Shown: piece after piece, positions 33,391 through 41,363 of the stretch
How the letters are laid out: every line of letters begins with the position of its first letter
Numbering within the stretch: the first letter of the stretch is position 1
NCBI GenBank assembly: GCA_963834855.1
Contig: CAWIDH010000006.1
Span: 1 to 64,000, forward strand
Direction of reading: 5' to 3'
DNA length: 64,000 bases
DNA from: DATJKD01 sp963834855
GTDB lineage: Bacteria; Pseudomonadota; Gammaproteobacteria; Steroidobacterales; Steroidobacteraceae
Program-made: the position numbers and the translations under genes
The notes under the pieces: generated by a model
Told to the model about the DNA's origin: nothing
Database searches by the model: none
The model's input: only the letters and a program-made list of their open reading frames with translations

Positions 33391-33463
33391 GTTCCGGTGC
33401 CGGCGCGCGAGACCCTGCTCGGGGAGCGCTTATTCATTGCATAACGCGGCAGGTCCCACGGCC
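33391..33463 (+). pseudogene. Remnant of an aguA 3' end
   Basis: About 70 bases resemble the last part of aguA (32638-32710): GTGCCGGCGCGCGAGA is shared, then CTGCTCGGGG, and in another frame IHCITRQVPRPG matches the catalytic-cysteine segment IHCITQQVPARR. A one-base loss in the GGCGGC run separates the two frames. No upstream part of the gene is visible, so this is a duplicated or recombination-derived tail. Confidence 0.6.
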
Positions 33464-33583
33464 AGGTCATGCTGCGACGCGCACACGGTGCGGCGGGGCG
33501 TAGAATCGATCAGTGGAACAACTTTTCCCGGCGCCGGGGGTACTTGAGAAGGAACCGGCGATACCGCCCCCGGTCGGCTGGGA

Positions 33584-35981
33584 ATGGCAATGGGTGCAAC
33601 GGCGTCAGCGGCCATGAGCGCTAAAGGGCTCGACGCAGGTTTCCGTCTCAACGACTGGTTGGTGGAGCCGCGGGAGCGGCGCATCTCCAGGGCGGGCGGA
33701 TCCCGACCCCTGACCTCCGAACAGGCCGCCATCCTGCTGTCACTCGCGGAACGGCACGGCGAAGTTGTCGATGCGACCACGCTTCGGGCGCGCATGTGGC
33801 CCAACGGCGCGGGCGACGACGACACGCTGCGCGCGAACGTGCATGCCCTGCAGGAGATCCTCGGCGATCTGCCGAACGCCCCGGACGTCATCGTGCCCAC
33901 GGGCAGTCGCGGCTACGCGCTGGTCGCGCATTTCGAACCGCTCGACTCAGGCTGGGACAACACGGACACGTCCCAGGCGTCGACCGAGCCGTTCGCACCG
34001 CGCCTCGTCGCGAGACTGCAGTCGCTCATCGCGGAGCTTCGACGCCGGCACGTGTTCAAGGTCGCCGGCGCCTACCTGCTGGCCGCCTGGATCGTGCTGC
34101 AGGTCGCCGAGACAACCTTCGAACCGCTGCGCCTCGCGGCATGGTGGATGACGGCGCTGACCATCGTTGCGGTCACCGGCTTGCCGATCGTGGCCGCGCT
34201 GGCGTGGCTGTACGAAATCACGCCGGGCGGAATCATGGCCGATCAGTCGGGCACTCGCCGCGTTGCCCTGCCGCGCCCGAGACGCAGCCTCGCGCCGTGG
34301 CTGGTGGCGGGTGTCGCGGCCATGGCGATCGTCACCGGCCTTGCGTGGTGGCGGAGCCTGCAGCGGGCGGCGGACCATCCGGGCGTTGGTCCTGCCTTCT
34401 CTTCGATCGCCATCCTCCCGCTGGTCGACATGAGCCCGGCGGGCGCCGGGCCGGGCTATCTTGGCGACGGCCTGAGCGAGGAGCTCTCCGCGCGTCTCGC
34501 GCAGGTGCGCGGGATGCGTGTTGCAGCACGCACCTCGGCCTTCGCGTTCAAGGGACGCAACGTGGATGTGCGCGAGATTGGCCGTGCGCTCGGCGTGAGG
34601 CACGTGCTCGAGGGCAGCGTTCGACGCCAATCCGGCAGGGTGCGGGTGACGGCGCAGCTCATCGACGCGAACACCGGGTACCACGCCTGGTCCGAAAGCT
34701 ACGATCGCCCGTCTGACGACCTGCTGTCCATCCAGGAGGACATCGCCGCTGCGATCTCGAAGGAGCTCAGGGTCGTACTCGTGCCCGAAGGCGAGGGGTC
34801 GAACGAGCAGCCGCCTGCGCCGGACCCGCGCGCCGTTGACTTCTATCTGGCGGGCCTGTCACAGCTTCGCCAGGCGGGCGGCCTCAGCCGCATCGAGGAC
34901 GCCGAATCGCTGTTCAAGCGAGCGCTCGACGTCGATCCCGCGTTCGCCCGCGCGCATGCGGGGCTTTGCCAGGCTGCGATCGTACGGTATGACCGGACCC
35001 AGGCAACGGCTGCCGTGGCGGCGGCCGAGACAGCCTGTCGCGGGGCACTGGAGACCGGGAGCTGGCTGCGCGAGACGGAGCTTGCGCTGGGCGGGCTTTA
35101 TGCGACCAGCGGCCGCAACGAGCTCGCTGAGTCGATGTTCCGCAAGCTCCTGGTCCGCGACACGCGCGATGCCGACGCACACATCGGCCTGGCAGACGCG
35201 CTCGAGGGCCAGAATCGCCTTGCCGAAGCGGAGCGCAGCTTCCGCGACGCGGTGGCGACCGAGCCCGGCTACTGGTACGCGCACAACCGGCTCGGCAGGT
35301 TCCTCGTCCAGAACGGACGTGCCAAGGAAGCGGTCGGGCCGTTCACACGGGTCACGGAGCTCGCGCCCGGCAACCCGGTCGGACACAACAACCTCGGCAC
35401 CGCGCAATACATGACCGGCCAGCTCGACGGCGCGGCCGCGTCGTACCAGCGCTCGCTCGCGATCGAACCTGCGCGTGCCGCCTACTCGAACCTGGGCACC
35501 GTGCATTACTTCCGGCACCAGTACGAGCAGGCGGCCGCGATGTTCACCCGTTCGATCGAGCTGGCGCCCGAGGACCACGCGCTGCGCGGCAATCGTGGCG
35601 ACGTCCTGTGGCAGATCGAGGGCCGGCGCGAGGACGCCCTCGCGGATTACCGGCAGGCCATCGCGCTCGCGGAGAAGACGCTCGAGGTCAATCACACCCA
35701 GGCCGTCAGTTGGGCACAGCTGGCCTACTACCACGGGCGGGTCGGGAACACCGCGCAGGCGGCGCAGGCCATGGGGCGGGCGTTTGAACTGTCGCCCGAC
35801 AATGCGTTCGTCAACTACTACGCGGCGACTCGCGGCGTCGGACCGGGGCGACGACGACGAGGCGGCGCGGCTGACGACGATGGCGATCGAGCAGGGTTAT
35901 CCGGAGGCGCTGGTGCGAGCGGATCCGGTTCTTTCACGTCATAGTCGGGCGCCCGGCACCGCCGGCACGCGCACCGGCTGA
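33584..35981 (+). CDS. Winged-helix / TolB-like / TPR membrane regulator (frameshift near 3' end)
   Basis: A CadC-type one-component regulator. Residues ~18-115 form an OmpR-family winged helix (LNDWLVEPRERRISRAGG; LTSEQAAILLSLAERHGEVV; VIVPTGSRGYAL). Membrane helices follow (FKVAGAYLLAAWIVLQVAETTF; LTIVAVTGLPIVAALAWLY; WLVAGVAAMAIVTGLAWW), then a periplasmic TolB/FlgO-like domain from SIAILPLVDMSPAG and many TPR repeats. The frame ends at 35944, but after about 35830 another frame gives AASDRGDDDEAARLTTMAIEQGYPEALV and stops at 35981, a better end. ATGs at 33584, 33590 and 33614 are all possible starts. The next gene follows 21 bases later with GGAGG. Its N-terminal membrane signature is shared with the other TolB/TPR proteins here, which lack the DNA-binding part. 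Confidence 0.88.
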
Positions 35982-36002
35982 CAGCGAAGGGAGGAGCAAG
36001 TC

Positions 36003-36386
36003 ATGGGCAACCCAAGTGGCGAAGACCGGACGCTCACGGTCAAGCTTTCGGGCTCGGTTATAACCTGTGGCTCGAACGGAGGCAGCCTGCGTGTCAAGCG
36101 GCCCGCTGCCGGCACCCCGGTGACGCTGGCCTGGAACGCCGGCGCGGGCGTGCCCGAGACCGGTTTCCAGCTCCAGTTTTCTGCGGTGACTCTGGAAGGC
36201 GAACACGGCGGGCCCAGCACGCCATTCTGGCCGTTCGAGGAACCTGCGCCCGCAAACGGGATCGGGCTCACTGATCGCCAGACCAGCTTCACGTTCACGC
36301 TGATAAACGACAACTTCGAATGTAAGTACTCGATCATCATCGGCGGCCTGCGGCTCGACCCGATCATCATCGTCGAGAAGAGGTAA
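36003..36386 (+). CDS. Small protein of unknown function, paralogue 2
   Basis: 127 residues; ATG at 36003 preceded by GGGAGGA. Paralogue of the product at 32951-33316, with CGSNGGSLRVK, GFQLQFS, FWPFEEP and a tail ECKYSIIIGGLRLDPIIIVE. No export signal. Directly downstream of the winged-helix/TolB/TPR gene and probably co-transcribed with it. The conserved cysteines (in CGSNGG and ECKYS) could form a disulfide or bind a ligand, but nothing in the sequence decides. I cannot assign a function. Confidence 0.8.
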   Translation: MGNPSGEDRTLTVKLSGSVITCGSNGGSLRVKRPAAGTPVTLAWNAGAGVPETGFQLQFSAVTLEGEHGGPSTPFWPFEEPAPANGIGLTDRQTSFTFTLINDNFECKYSIIIGGLRLDPIIIVEKR

Positions 36387-36487
36387 TGAGCGCCGCGGCG
36401 GCTGCATGCGCGAAATGGGGCGGGCGCTGCACCGCAGATGGACGCCGCCGCTGACGGGAGCGGCGGCGCAGGGATACGCTGCGCCGG

Positions 36488-36537
36488 TCAGAACCAGCCG
36501 GAGAAGAAGAACCGGAAGGCGTAGTAGCGCAGCCCGG
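36488..36537 (-). pseudogene. Remnant of a DUF3570 gene 3' end
   Basis: On the minus strand this encodes LRYYAFRFFFSGWF and a stop, the typical last strand of a DUF3570 protein. Its final ~31 bases are identical to the end of the whole DUF3570 gene at 38079. Nothing else of that gene is present; the sequence follows right after the stop of the methyltransferase at 36540. Confidence 0.55.
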
Positions 36538-36539
36538 AC

Positions 36540-37112
36540 TCAGCCCGGGCGATAGCGCATCCAGAGCACCGCCGCGAGCCAGAACAACAGCGTGCCTGCG
36601 AGATTCTGCAGGCCGTGGTTCTGCCTGAGCAGCTTCCAGTCCCAGAACGCCACCGGATTGCCCCGCAGCGGGGCTCCCGGCAGGAAGCGCCGCACGGTTT
36701 GCAGGTATTCCGCGTAGGGGGCGCCGAGGACTCCGCGCAGGTATTCTTCCTCGCGCTTCACGCGATTCACCATGTAGAAGTAGTACAGCACCGTGAAGAG
36801 CACCGTCAGCCACCAGCGGCCGAGCAGTAGCACGGCGCCCAGGATGATGAAGTAACGCCCGAGGTACATCGGGTTGCGGACCATCGCGTATGGACCGTTG
36901 CATGCGAGGCTGCGGCTCTTATCGAGCGAGGCAAAGCACCAGAGCTGGATCGCCTCGCCGAACATCGACACGAGGAAGCCCGGGAGCAGCCAGCGCGGGT
37001 CCATGAACCAGACGACACAGGCGACGACGGCAATGGCCAGGGGGACCCGGCTCGTGACCAGGATCTTGCGCAGCGTCGGGTGATTGAATAGGCGGTGGAT
37101 CGCATCGAACAC
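36540..37112 (-). CDS. ICMT/PEMT-like integral-membrane methyltransferase
   Basis: About 190 residues from the GTG at 37112, chosen because GAGGG lies six bases upstream and the longer reading (from 37187) adds only a Pro/Ala-rich stretch overlapping the upstream gene. Four or five membrane helices; GPYAMVRNPMYLGRYFIILG and the later REEEYLRGVLGAPYAEYL are the SAM-binding signature of isoprenylcysteine/phospholipid methyltransferase-like proteins. The substrate in bacteria is usually unknown (a lipid or a small metabolite). It ends the minus-strand run starting at 43862. An alternative start at 37187 cannot be excluded. Confidence 0.82.
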   Translation of the reverse strand: MFDAIHRLFNHPTLRKILVTSRVPLAIAVVACVVWFMDPRWLLPGFLVSMFGEAIQLWCFASLDKSRSLACNGPYAMVRNPMYLGRYFIILGAVLLLGRWWLTVLFTVLYYFYMVNRVKREEEYLRGVLGAPYAEYLQTVRRFLPGAPLRGNPVAFWDWKLLRQNHGLQNLAGTLLFWLAAVLWMRYRPG

Positions 37113-37149
37113 GGCCAGCCCTCGTTGTTGTCGAGCGGGCGGCGGCGGA

Positions 37150-37872
37150 TCAGCGGGCGGCGGACTTGCCGGAGCGGCGCGTGCCAACAGACGAGCTCAG
37201 CACCCACAGCGGGCGCAGTCGATTCATCCTGGCCAGTGCCGCGGCGCGCGCGGCACCCAGGGTGTCGGGGCGGCGGCTGGCCCAATGCTTGTAGATCGCG
37301 GCGAGATCGACTTCCTGCAAGAAGCGCCGCAGCGGGCCGGGCATCCAGCGCGTGCTCACATGCGACTGGAAATCGAGCAGCGCAGGCGCGCCCTGCTCGG
37401 TCACCAGGATATTCTCGGCATTGCGCAGGTCCAGGTGCACGATGCGCGCGCTGGCGTGCATCTGCTGCACGACGCGCTCCAGGGCCGGGAAAAAATCCGC
37501 ACGGAGTTCCGCTCCGCGTACCTTGCGCAGGCTCCTGCCCGGCAGGAAGCGATAGGCGAGGGTGAACGCGTCGACCCTGGCTGCCTGCGGCGGAGCTTCG
37601 ATCCCTGCGACCATGCTGAGTCCACGCATCTCGCGCGCCATGAGGAAGCGTCCGATCAGGTTGCGCGCCAGGAACGAGCGGGACCGGAAGTCCTTGACGA
37701 CCCAGACCGCGCCACAGTGCTCGAGCCGGTAGAGGACGACGTTTGCCCAGCGACCCTCGCGCAGCCGTTCCCGACGACCGGTTTCAAGTTCGCCGCGCGT
37801 GATGCGGTCGGCGGGCGCGCCGGAAAGCCCATCTGCGGCGACGTTACTGGAATCGATCAGCTGAATTGGCAT
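37150..37872 (-). CDS. Lipopolysaccharide-kinase-like protein
   Basis: About 240 residues from an ATG at 37872. VVLYRLEHCGAVWVVKDFRS carries the nucleotide-binding lysine, IVHLDLRNAENILV the catalytic loop (HxDxxxxN) and ALLDFQSHVS the metal-binding DF(Q) in place of DFG, a pattern typical of Kdo/heptose kinases (WaaP/RIO-like). It may phosphorylate an LPS core sugar or be a related membrane-associated kinase. It has no export signal. A break in the upstream DUF3570 gene makes the two appear as one long frame; they are separate genes. Confidence 0.75.
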   Translation of the reverse strand: MPIQLIDSSNVAADGLSGAPADRITRGELETGRRERLREGRWANVVLYRLEHCGAVWVVKDFRSRSFLARNLIGRFLMAREMRGLSMVAGIEAPPQAARVDAFTLAYRFLPGRSLRKVRGAELRADFFPALERVVQQMHASARIVHLDLRNAENILVTEQGAPALLDFQSHVSTRWMPGPLRRFLQEVDLAAIYKHWASRRPDTLGAARAAALARMNRLRPLWVLSSSVGTRRSGKSAAR

Positions 37873-38078
37873 TGTGCTGGCCGATCTCGCACCGGCAGGG
37901 TGGTTCTGGTGGCCGCAGACTATCAAATCCCTGCGCCCCAGATGAAGGGGCCCGTGGCGAACCGGGACCGGAGTGCCTCCACACGGGCCGTTGAAGCCCG
38001 GGGGCAAAGCCGTCCCTGCGATGTCGGGGGTGCGCTCGGGACGGCGACGGCGGTAGAGGCGCGCCGCGCGCGGCGGGC

Positions 38079-39210
38079 TCAGAACCAGCCGGAGAAGAAG
38101 AACCGGAAGACGTTCGCGTCGAACTCGTACAGCGGCTCGGTGCCCGGCGTGCCGCCCGCGGTGATGATCGCGGAAATCGTCGTACTGGAACATCATCCGG
38201 TCGTAGAAGAAGCTGAGCGTCGAGCGCTTCAGGAATTTCCACTCGAGCGACAGCTCGTAGGTCGCTCCCACGCTGATCATCTGGTTCGCGAAGCTGCTGA
38301 GCTCCTTGTCGCGCGCGAGGAAGTTCTGCGCATCGACGTACGGGAAGAGGTCGGAGTAGAAATCGGCACTGCCCTGCGTGTAGTAGCGCAGCCCCAGCTC
38401 GAAGATCCACCGCTCGGTCCAGGGATGCGTGTAGCTCACCTCGGCGGTGTGCGCGGTGATGCCCCAGGTGTCGGTGAAATAGCGGTACTCGCCGTGCAGC
38501 GCCGCACGGTAGGGCAGGAAATAGCGCGCGCGCACCGAGGCAGCGCTGCTGGTGCGCGTGTGCGGGTAGACCTCGGCCTGGTAGGCATAACCCACCGCGC
38601 TCTCCGGGTCGCGATAGCGGACCGAGCGGTAGGGGTTGTTGAGGAACCCCTCGTCGGCGACGAGCTCGTAGTTGAGCCCCATCATGAGGGTCGGCGTGAG
38701 GATCTGCGACACGCCGACCCGGTACGTGCGCCGGTCCACGGACTCGACGAAGGCGTCGTCGCCGCGCCTGCGCACCTCGTCCCAGCCGCGGCTGAAGCCG
38801 AACGACACGGTCGTGAGATCGCCGAACATGTCCTGGCTCACATCGAAGCTCGCCGAGTTGGCCGTGTAGTCGCTCTCTTCGCTGTTCGTGAAGCTCAGGC
38901 TGTAGGTCGACTTGCCGTTCAGCATGTCGAAGGCGACGTTGCCCTGCGTGCGCTCCTCGGTGTACGGGCTCGCCGTGGTGAGGACGTCGATCGACGCGCT
39001 CGAGACCATGTCCATGTAGTAGTTCGCGGATACCGAATACTTCTCCGCGAACTTCTTCCGTACCAGGAGCGACGGGCCGTCGATCGTGACGCCCCCGCCG
39101 TCGTATCGGTGATAGAGGACGTCGGCCCGGTCATCCGGCAGCACCCCGGCGGAGGCAGCTGCCCCCGCGAGCAGCAGGACCGCGACCAGGACGATGCGGC
39201 TGGACGACAT
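38079..39210 (-). CDS. DUF3570 outer-membrane-type protein (one frameshift)
   Basis: About 376 residues; ATG at 39210, signal peptide ending ASAGVLPDD. The sequence is rich in alternating beta strands (YSVSANYYMDMVSSASIDVL; YSLSFTNSEESDYTANSA) and ends, after a frame change near 38178, with GGTPGTEPLYEFDANVFRF and a terminal FFFSGWF, the expected aromatic-ended barrel tail. DUF3570 proteins occur with DUF4266 lipoproteins and thioredoxin-like proteins as here; function unknown, a porin-like or secretion barrel is likely. The mending of the frame is strongly supported by the tail. Confidence 0.86.
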
Positions 39211-39227
39211 CCGGAGCGGTCCTCGCC

Positions 39228-39470
39228 TCAGTTGCAGCCGCAGCCGCCGCCGTGGCTGCCGACGGCGCCGCGCGCGCCCTCGCGCGCTTCGAAGACGTGG
39301 TTGATGTAGGCGGCGGAGACCGGGTCGCGGTCCGTTGCCATGATCGGGTCGGCGAAGTTCTGCCGCTCGTAGGGCTTGACCCAGGGCTCGACGCTGCTGC
39401 AGCCGGCGAGGCCGAGCAGGACGGCGATGCAGGCGAGGCGCTTAGCGGCGCTCGTGGGAACGGATCTCAT
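39228..39470 (-). CDS. DUF4266 lipoprotein
   Basis: 80 residues, ATG at 39470, two bases after the stop of the TlpA-like gene. Lipobox LLGLAGC gives a lipid-anchored protein starting CSSVEPWVKPYERQNFADPIM, the DUF4266 signature, and it ends in a Gly/Cys-rich tail (HGGGCGCN). It is a constant partner of DUF3570 proteins; possibly helps insert or anchor the barrel. Role unknown. Confidence 0.85.
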   Translation of the reverse strand: MRSVPTSAAKRLACIAVLLGLAGCSSVEPWVKPYERQNFADPIMATDRDPVSAAYINHVFEAREGARGAVGSHGGGCGCN

Positions 39471-39472
39471 GG

Positions 39473-39967
39473 TCACTCCTTCACCAGGCCCCGGATGAGG
39501 TCGGTGTAGGCGGCCTCGTCGCCCGGCTTGTAGCCGCGGTGCACGTGGCGGACCCGGCCTTCGCGGTCGATCAGGACCGAGCTCGGCATCGCCTCGACGC
39601 CGAAGCTGGCGCTGACCTCGCTCTTGCGGTCGAAGAGGATCGGGAAGCTGACCGGCATGCCCTTGAGCCAGGTCTGCGCCGCTGCGCTGTCCGGCTCGAC
39701 GTTGACGCCGAGCATCGTGAAGCCGAGCGGCTCGTACTTCGCATGGATCTGCTGCAGCAGCGGCATCTCCTGCCGGCACGGTCCGCACCAGGTCGCCCAG
39801 AAGTTGATCATCACGACCTGGCCCCGCAGGTCGCTCAGCCTGAGCTCGCCCCCGTCGCGCGCGGGCAGGGCGAAGTCCGGCGCGGCAGACGCCGGGCCGG
39901 TCGCCGTCGCCGGGCCGGCGAGTACCGCGAGAAGCAGGGTCGAAGCCAGGATTCGTGCAGTTCGCAT
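39473..39967 (-). CDS. TlpA-like periplasmic thioredoxin
   Basis: 164 residues; signal peptide (residues 1-23) and a thioredoxin fold with the redox pair in WATWCGPCRQ (Cys61, Cys64) and the cis-proline region GVEAMPSSVLID. It likely reduces or isomerises disulfides or serves heme attachment to the c-type cytochromes encoded upstream (41364 and across the divergent promoter), though this is inference. Part of the DUF3570/DUF4266 gene group. Confidence 0.92.
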   Translation of the reverse strand: MRTARILASTLLLAVLAGPATATGPASAAPDFALPARDGGELRLSDLRGQVVMINFWATWCGPCRQEMPLLQQIHAKYEPLGFTMLGVNVEPDSAAAQTWLKGMPVSFPILFDRKSEVSASFGVEAMPSSVLIDREGRVRHVHRGYKPGDEAAYTDLIRGLVKE

Positions 39968-39983
39968 GGCGCGCTCCGGGTCG

Positions 39984-40647
39984 TCAGAAGAAAACGGTCA
40001 AGCCGAGGCTGACCTGCAGGTTCTGCGTGAGCTTCTTCGAGCCGAGCAGGTCGCTCTCGAACATCTGGTCGCGTACGCCGAGGTGCGCGGCGATCGAGTC
40101 CGTGACGAGCAGCCGCATTCCGGTACCGACGACCAGCGTGAAGTTGTCGTCGCCCCCGAAGCGCGTGCTGCCCGCCCCGAGAGACAGGTACACGGAGCTC
40201 GGCATCGCGCGACGCCCGCCGAGGAACACTTCTCCGGGCAGCATGTTCCAGCCGACCGAGAGATCGTAATAGGTGAACTGCCGTTCGCTGTCGGTCAGGA
40301 GCTCGAGCGATCCGCTCAGGTCCTCGTAGCTCGTGCGGCCCGCCTTCGCCGTGCCGACCACCGCCTCCGCGTACAGGTCCTCGGTGAAGTGGTACGCGGC
40401 GCGCGCGCCGTAGGTCATGCTGCTGCCGAAGTCCTCGATGCCGATCGTGCCGACGAAGCCTCCGACCTCGAAGTTCTCCGCGTCGATGCGGGGCCGCCTT
40501 GACGTTGCGCCGCTCGATCTGCGGCTCGACGACCTGTGGCGCGGCGTTCGTCGCCCCGACCGGATCCTGAGCCGCCGCCACCGGCGCGACGAGCGCGCAG
40601 GCGAGTGCGCTCGCGCTCAGAAGAAGTAGGTGAAGCCCACGGTCCAT
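39984..40647 (-). CDS. Small outer-membrane beta-barrel protein (one frameshift)
   Basis: About 220 residues. ATG at 40647 overlaps the end of the upstream gene by 31 bases; signal peptide ends APVAAAQDP. The frame changes near 40488 (from VEPQIERRNVKAA to IDAENFEVGGFVGTIGIEDF), after which eight-stranded-barrel-like repeats run to a terminal LTVFF. FTYYDLSVGWNMLPGEVFLG is typical of OMP_b-brl-type proteins of unknown role. It is structurally akin to the barrel part of the upstream gene. Confidence 0.78.
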
Positions 40648-41360
40648 TCGTCGACCTCCTCGTTATCGTCGCGGCTCGTGAGGAACACGAACTTCCGGTA
40701 TTCGGCCTGGAGCAGGAAGCGGTTGGTGAGGTAGCCGCGCACGCCGAGGCCCGAGTACGCGGTGGGGTCCGTGCGGTCCCCGGCCTGCACGATCGTGGAA
40801 TGCGGTGCGATGTGCACCACGCCGCCGCCGAGCGAGACGAAGGGCGAGACGCGCCATTGCGGCATGAAGGCATGGAGCAGCCCGGCGGTGCCGAGCCAGC
40901 CGTTCGAGTAGCTGCCGAGCAGGTGCGAGACATCGAGCCGGACGTGCAGCGATTGCGTCAGCGCATAGGAGCCGGTCGCCGACACCAGGTTTGCGCCGCC
41001 GAAGTCGCCCGTCACGAGCCCGATCTCCCAGCGGTGCTCGAGCCGTGATTCGGGCGCCGGGCCCGCGAGCCGCACCGTCTCGCCCTGCGGTGTCAGCGTC
41101 CGCTCGAGCTGCGAGCGGTGCACCCAGCCTTCGCGACCCCGGTCGGAACGCACCTTGATCCAGTCGGTGCGCTGGCGCAGGAGGCTGACCTCCTCGCCGC
41201 GATCGACGACGTAGAACACCGGATAACCGCGCCCCGGACCGGTGCGGAACTCCAGGTACGGGTCCTGCACCACGACTTGCGCCGCGTCGGTCGCCGCCGG
41301 CGCCACGCTCGGCGCCAGGGCTCCCAACATAATCAGCGCGGTAAGCCAGCATCGGGTCAT
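40617..41360 (-). CDS. SH3-domain plus outer-membrane barrel protein
   Basis: 247 residues, ATG at 41360, four bases below the stop of the large cytochrome gene. After a signal peptide (to SVAPAATDA) comes a bacterial SH3 domain (LEFRTGPGRGYPVFYVVDRGEE; WIKVRSDRGREGWVHRSQL), then a barrel with strands such as LHVRLDVSHLLGSYSNGW and a closing VGFTYFF. SH3 domains bind cell-wall peptide, so it may tie the outer membrane to peptidoglycan. Co-transcribed with its neighbours. Confidence 0.85.
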   Translation of the reverse strand: MTRCWLTALIMLGALAPSVAPAATDAAQVVVQDPYLEFRTGPGRGYPVFYVVDRGEEVSLLRQRTDWIKVRSDRGREGWVHRSQLERTLTPQGETVRLAGPAPESRLEHRWEIGLVTGDFGGANLVSATGSYALTQSLHVRLDVSHLLGSYSNGWLGTAGLLHAFMPQWRVSPFVSLGGGVVHIAPHSTIVQAGDRTDPTAYSGLGVRGYLTNRFLLQAEYRKFVFLTSRDDNEEVDEWTVGFTYFF

Positions 41361-41363
41361 CAG

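Noticed and set aside
37150..39210. A single DUF3570-kinase fusion protein
   Set aside because: A frameshift near 38178 hides the DUF3570 stop at 38079; the kinase-like gene has its own ATG.
37084..39309. 741-codon plus-strand frame
   Set aside because: Antisense to three supported genes (kinase-like, DUF3570); composition typical of a GC shadow.
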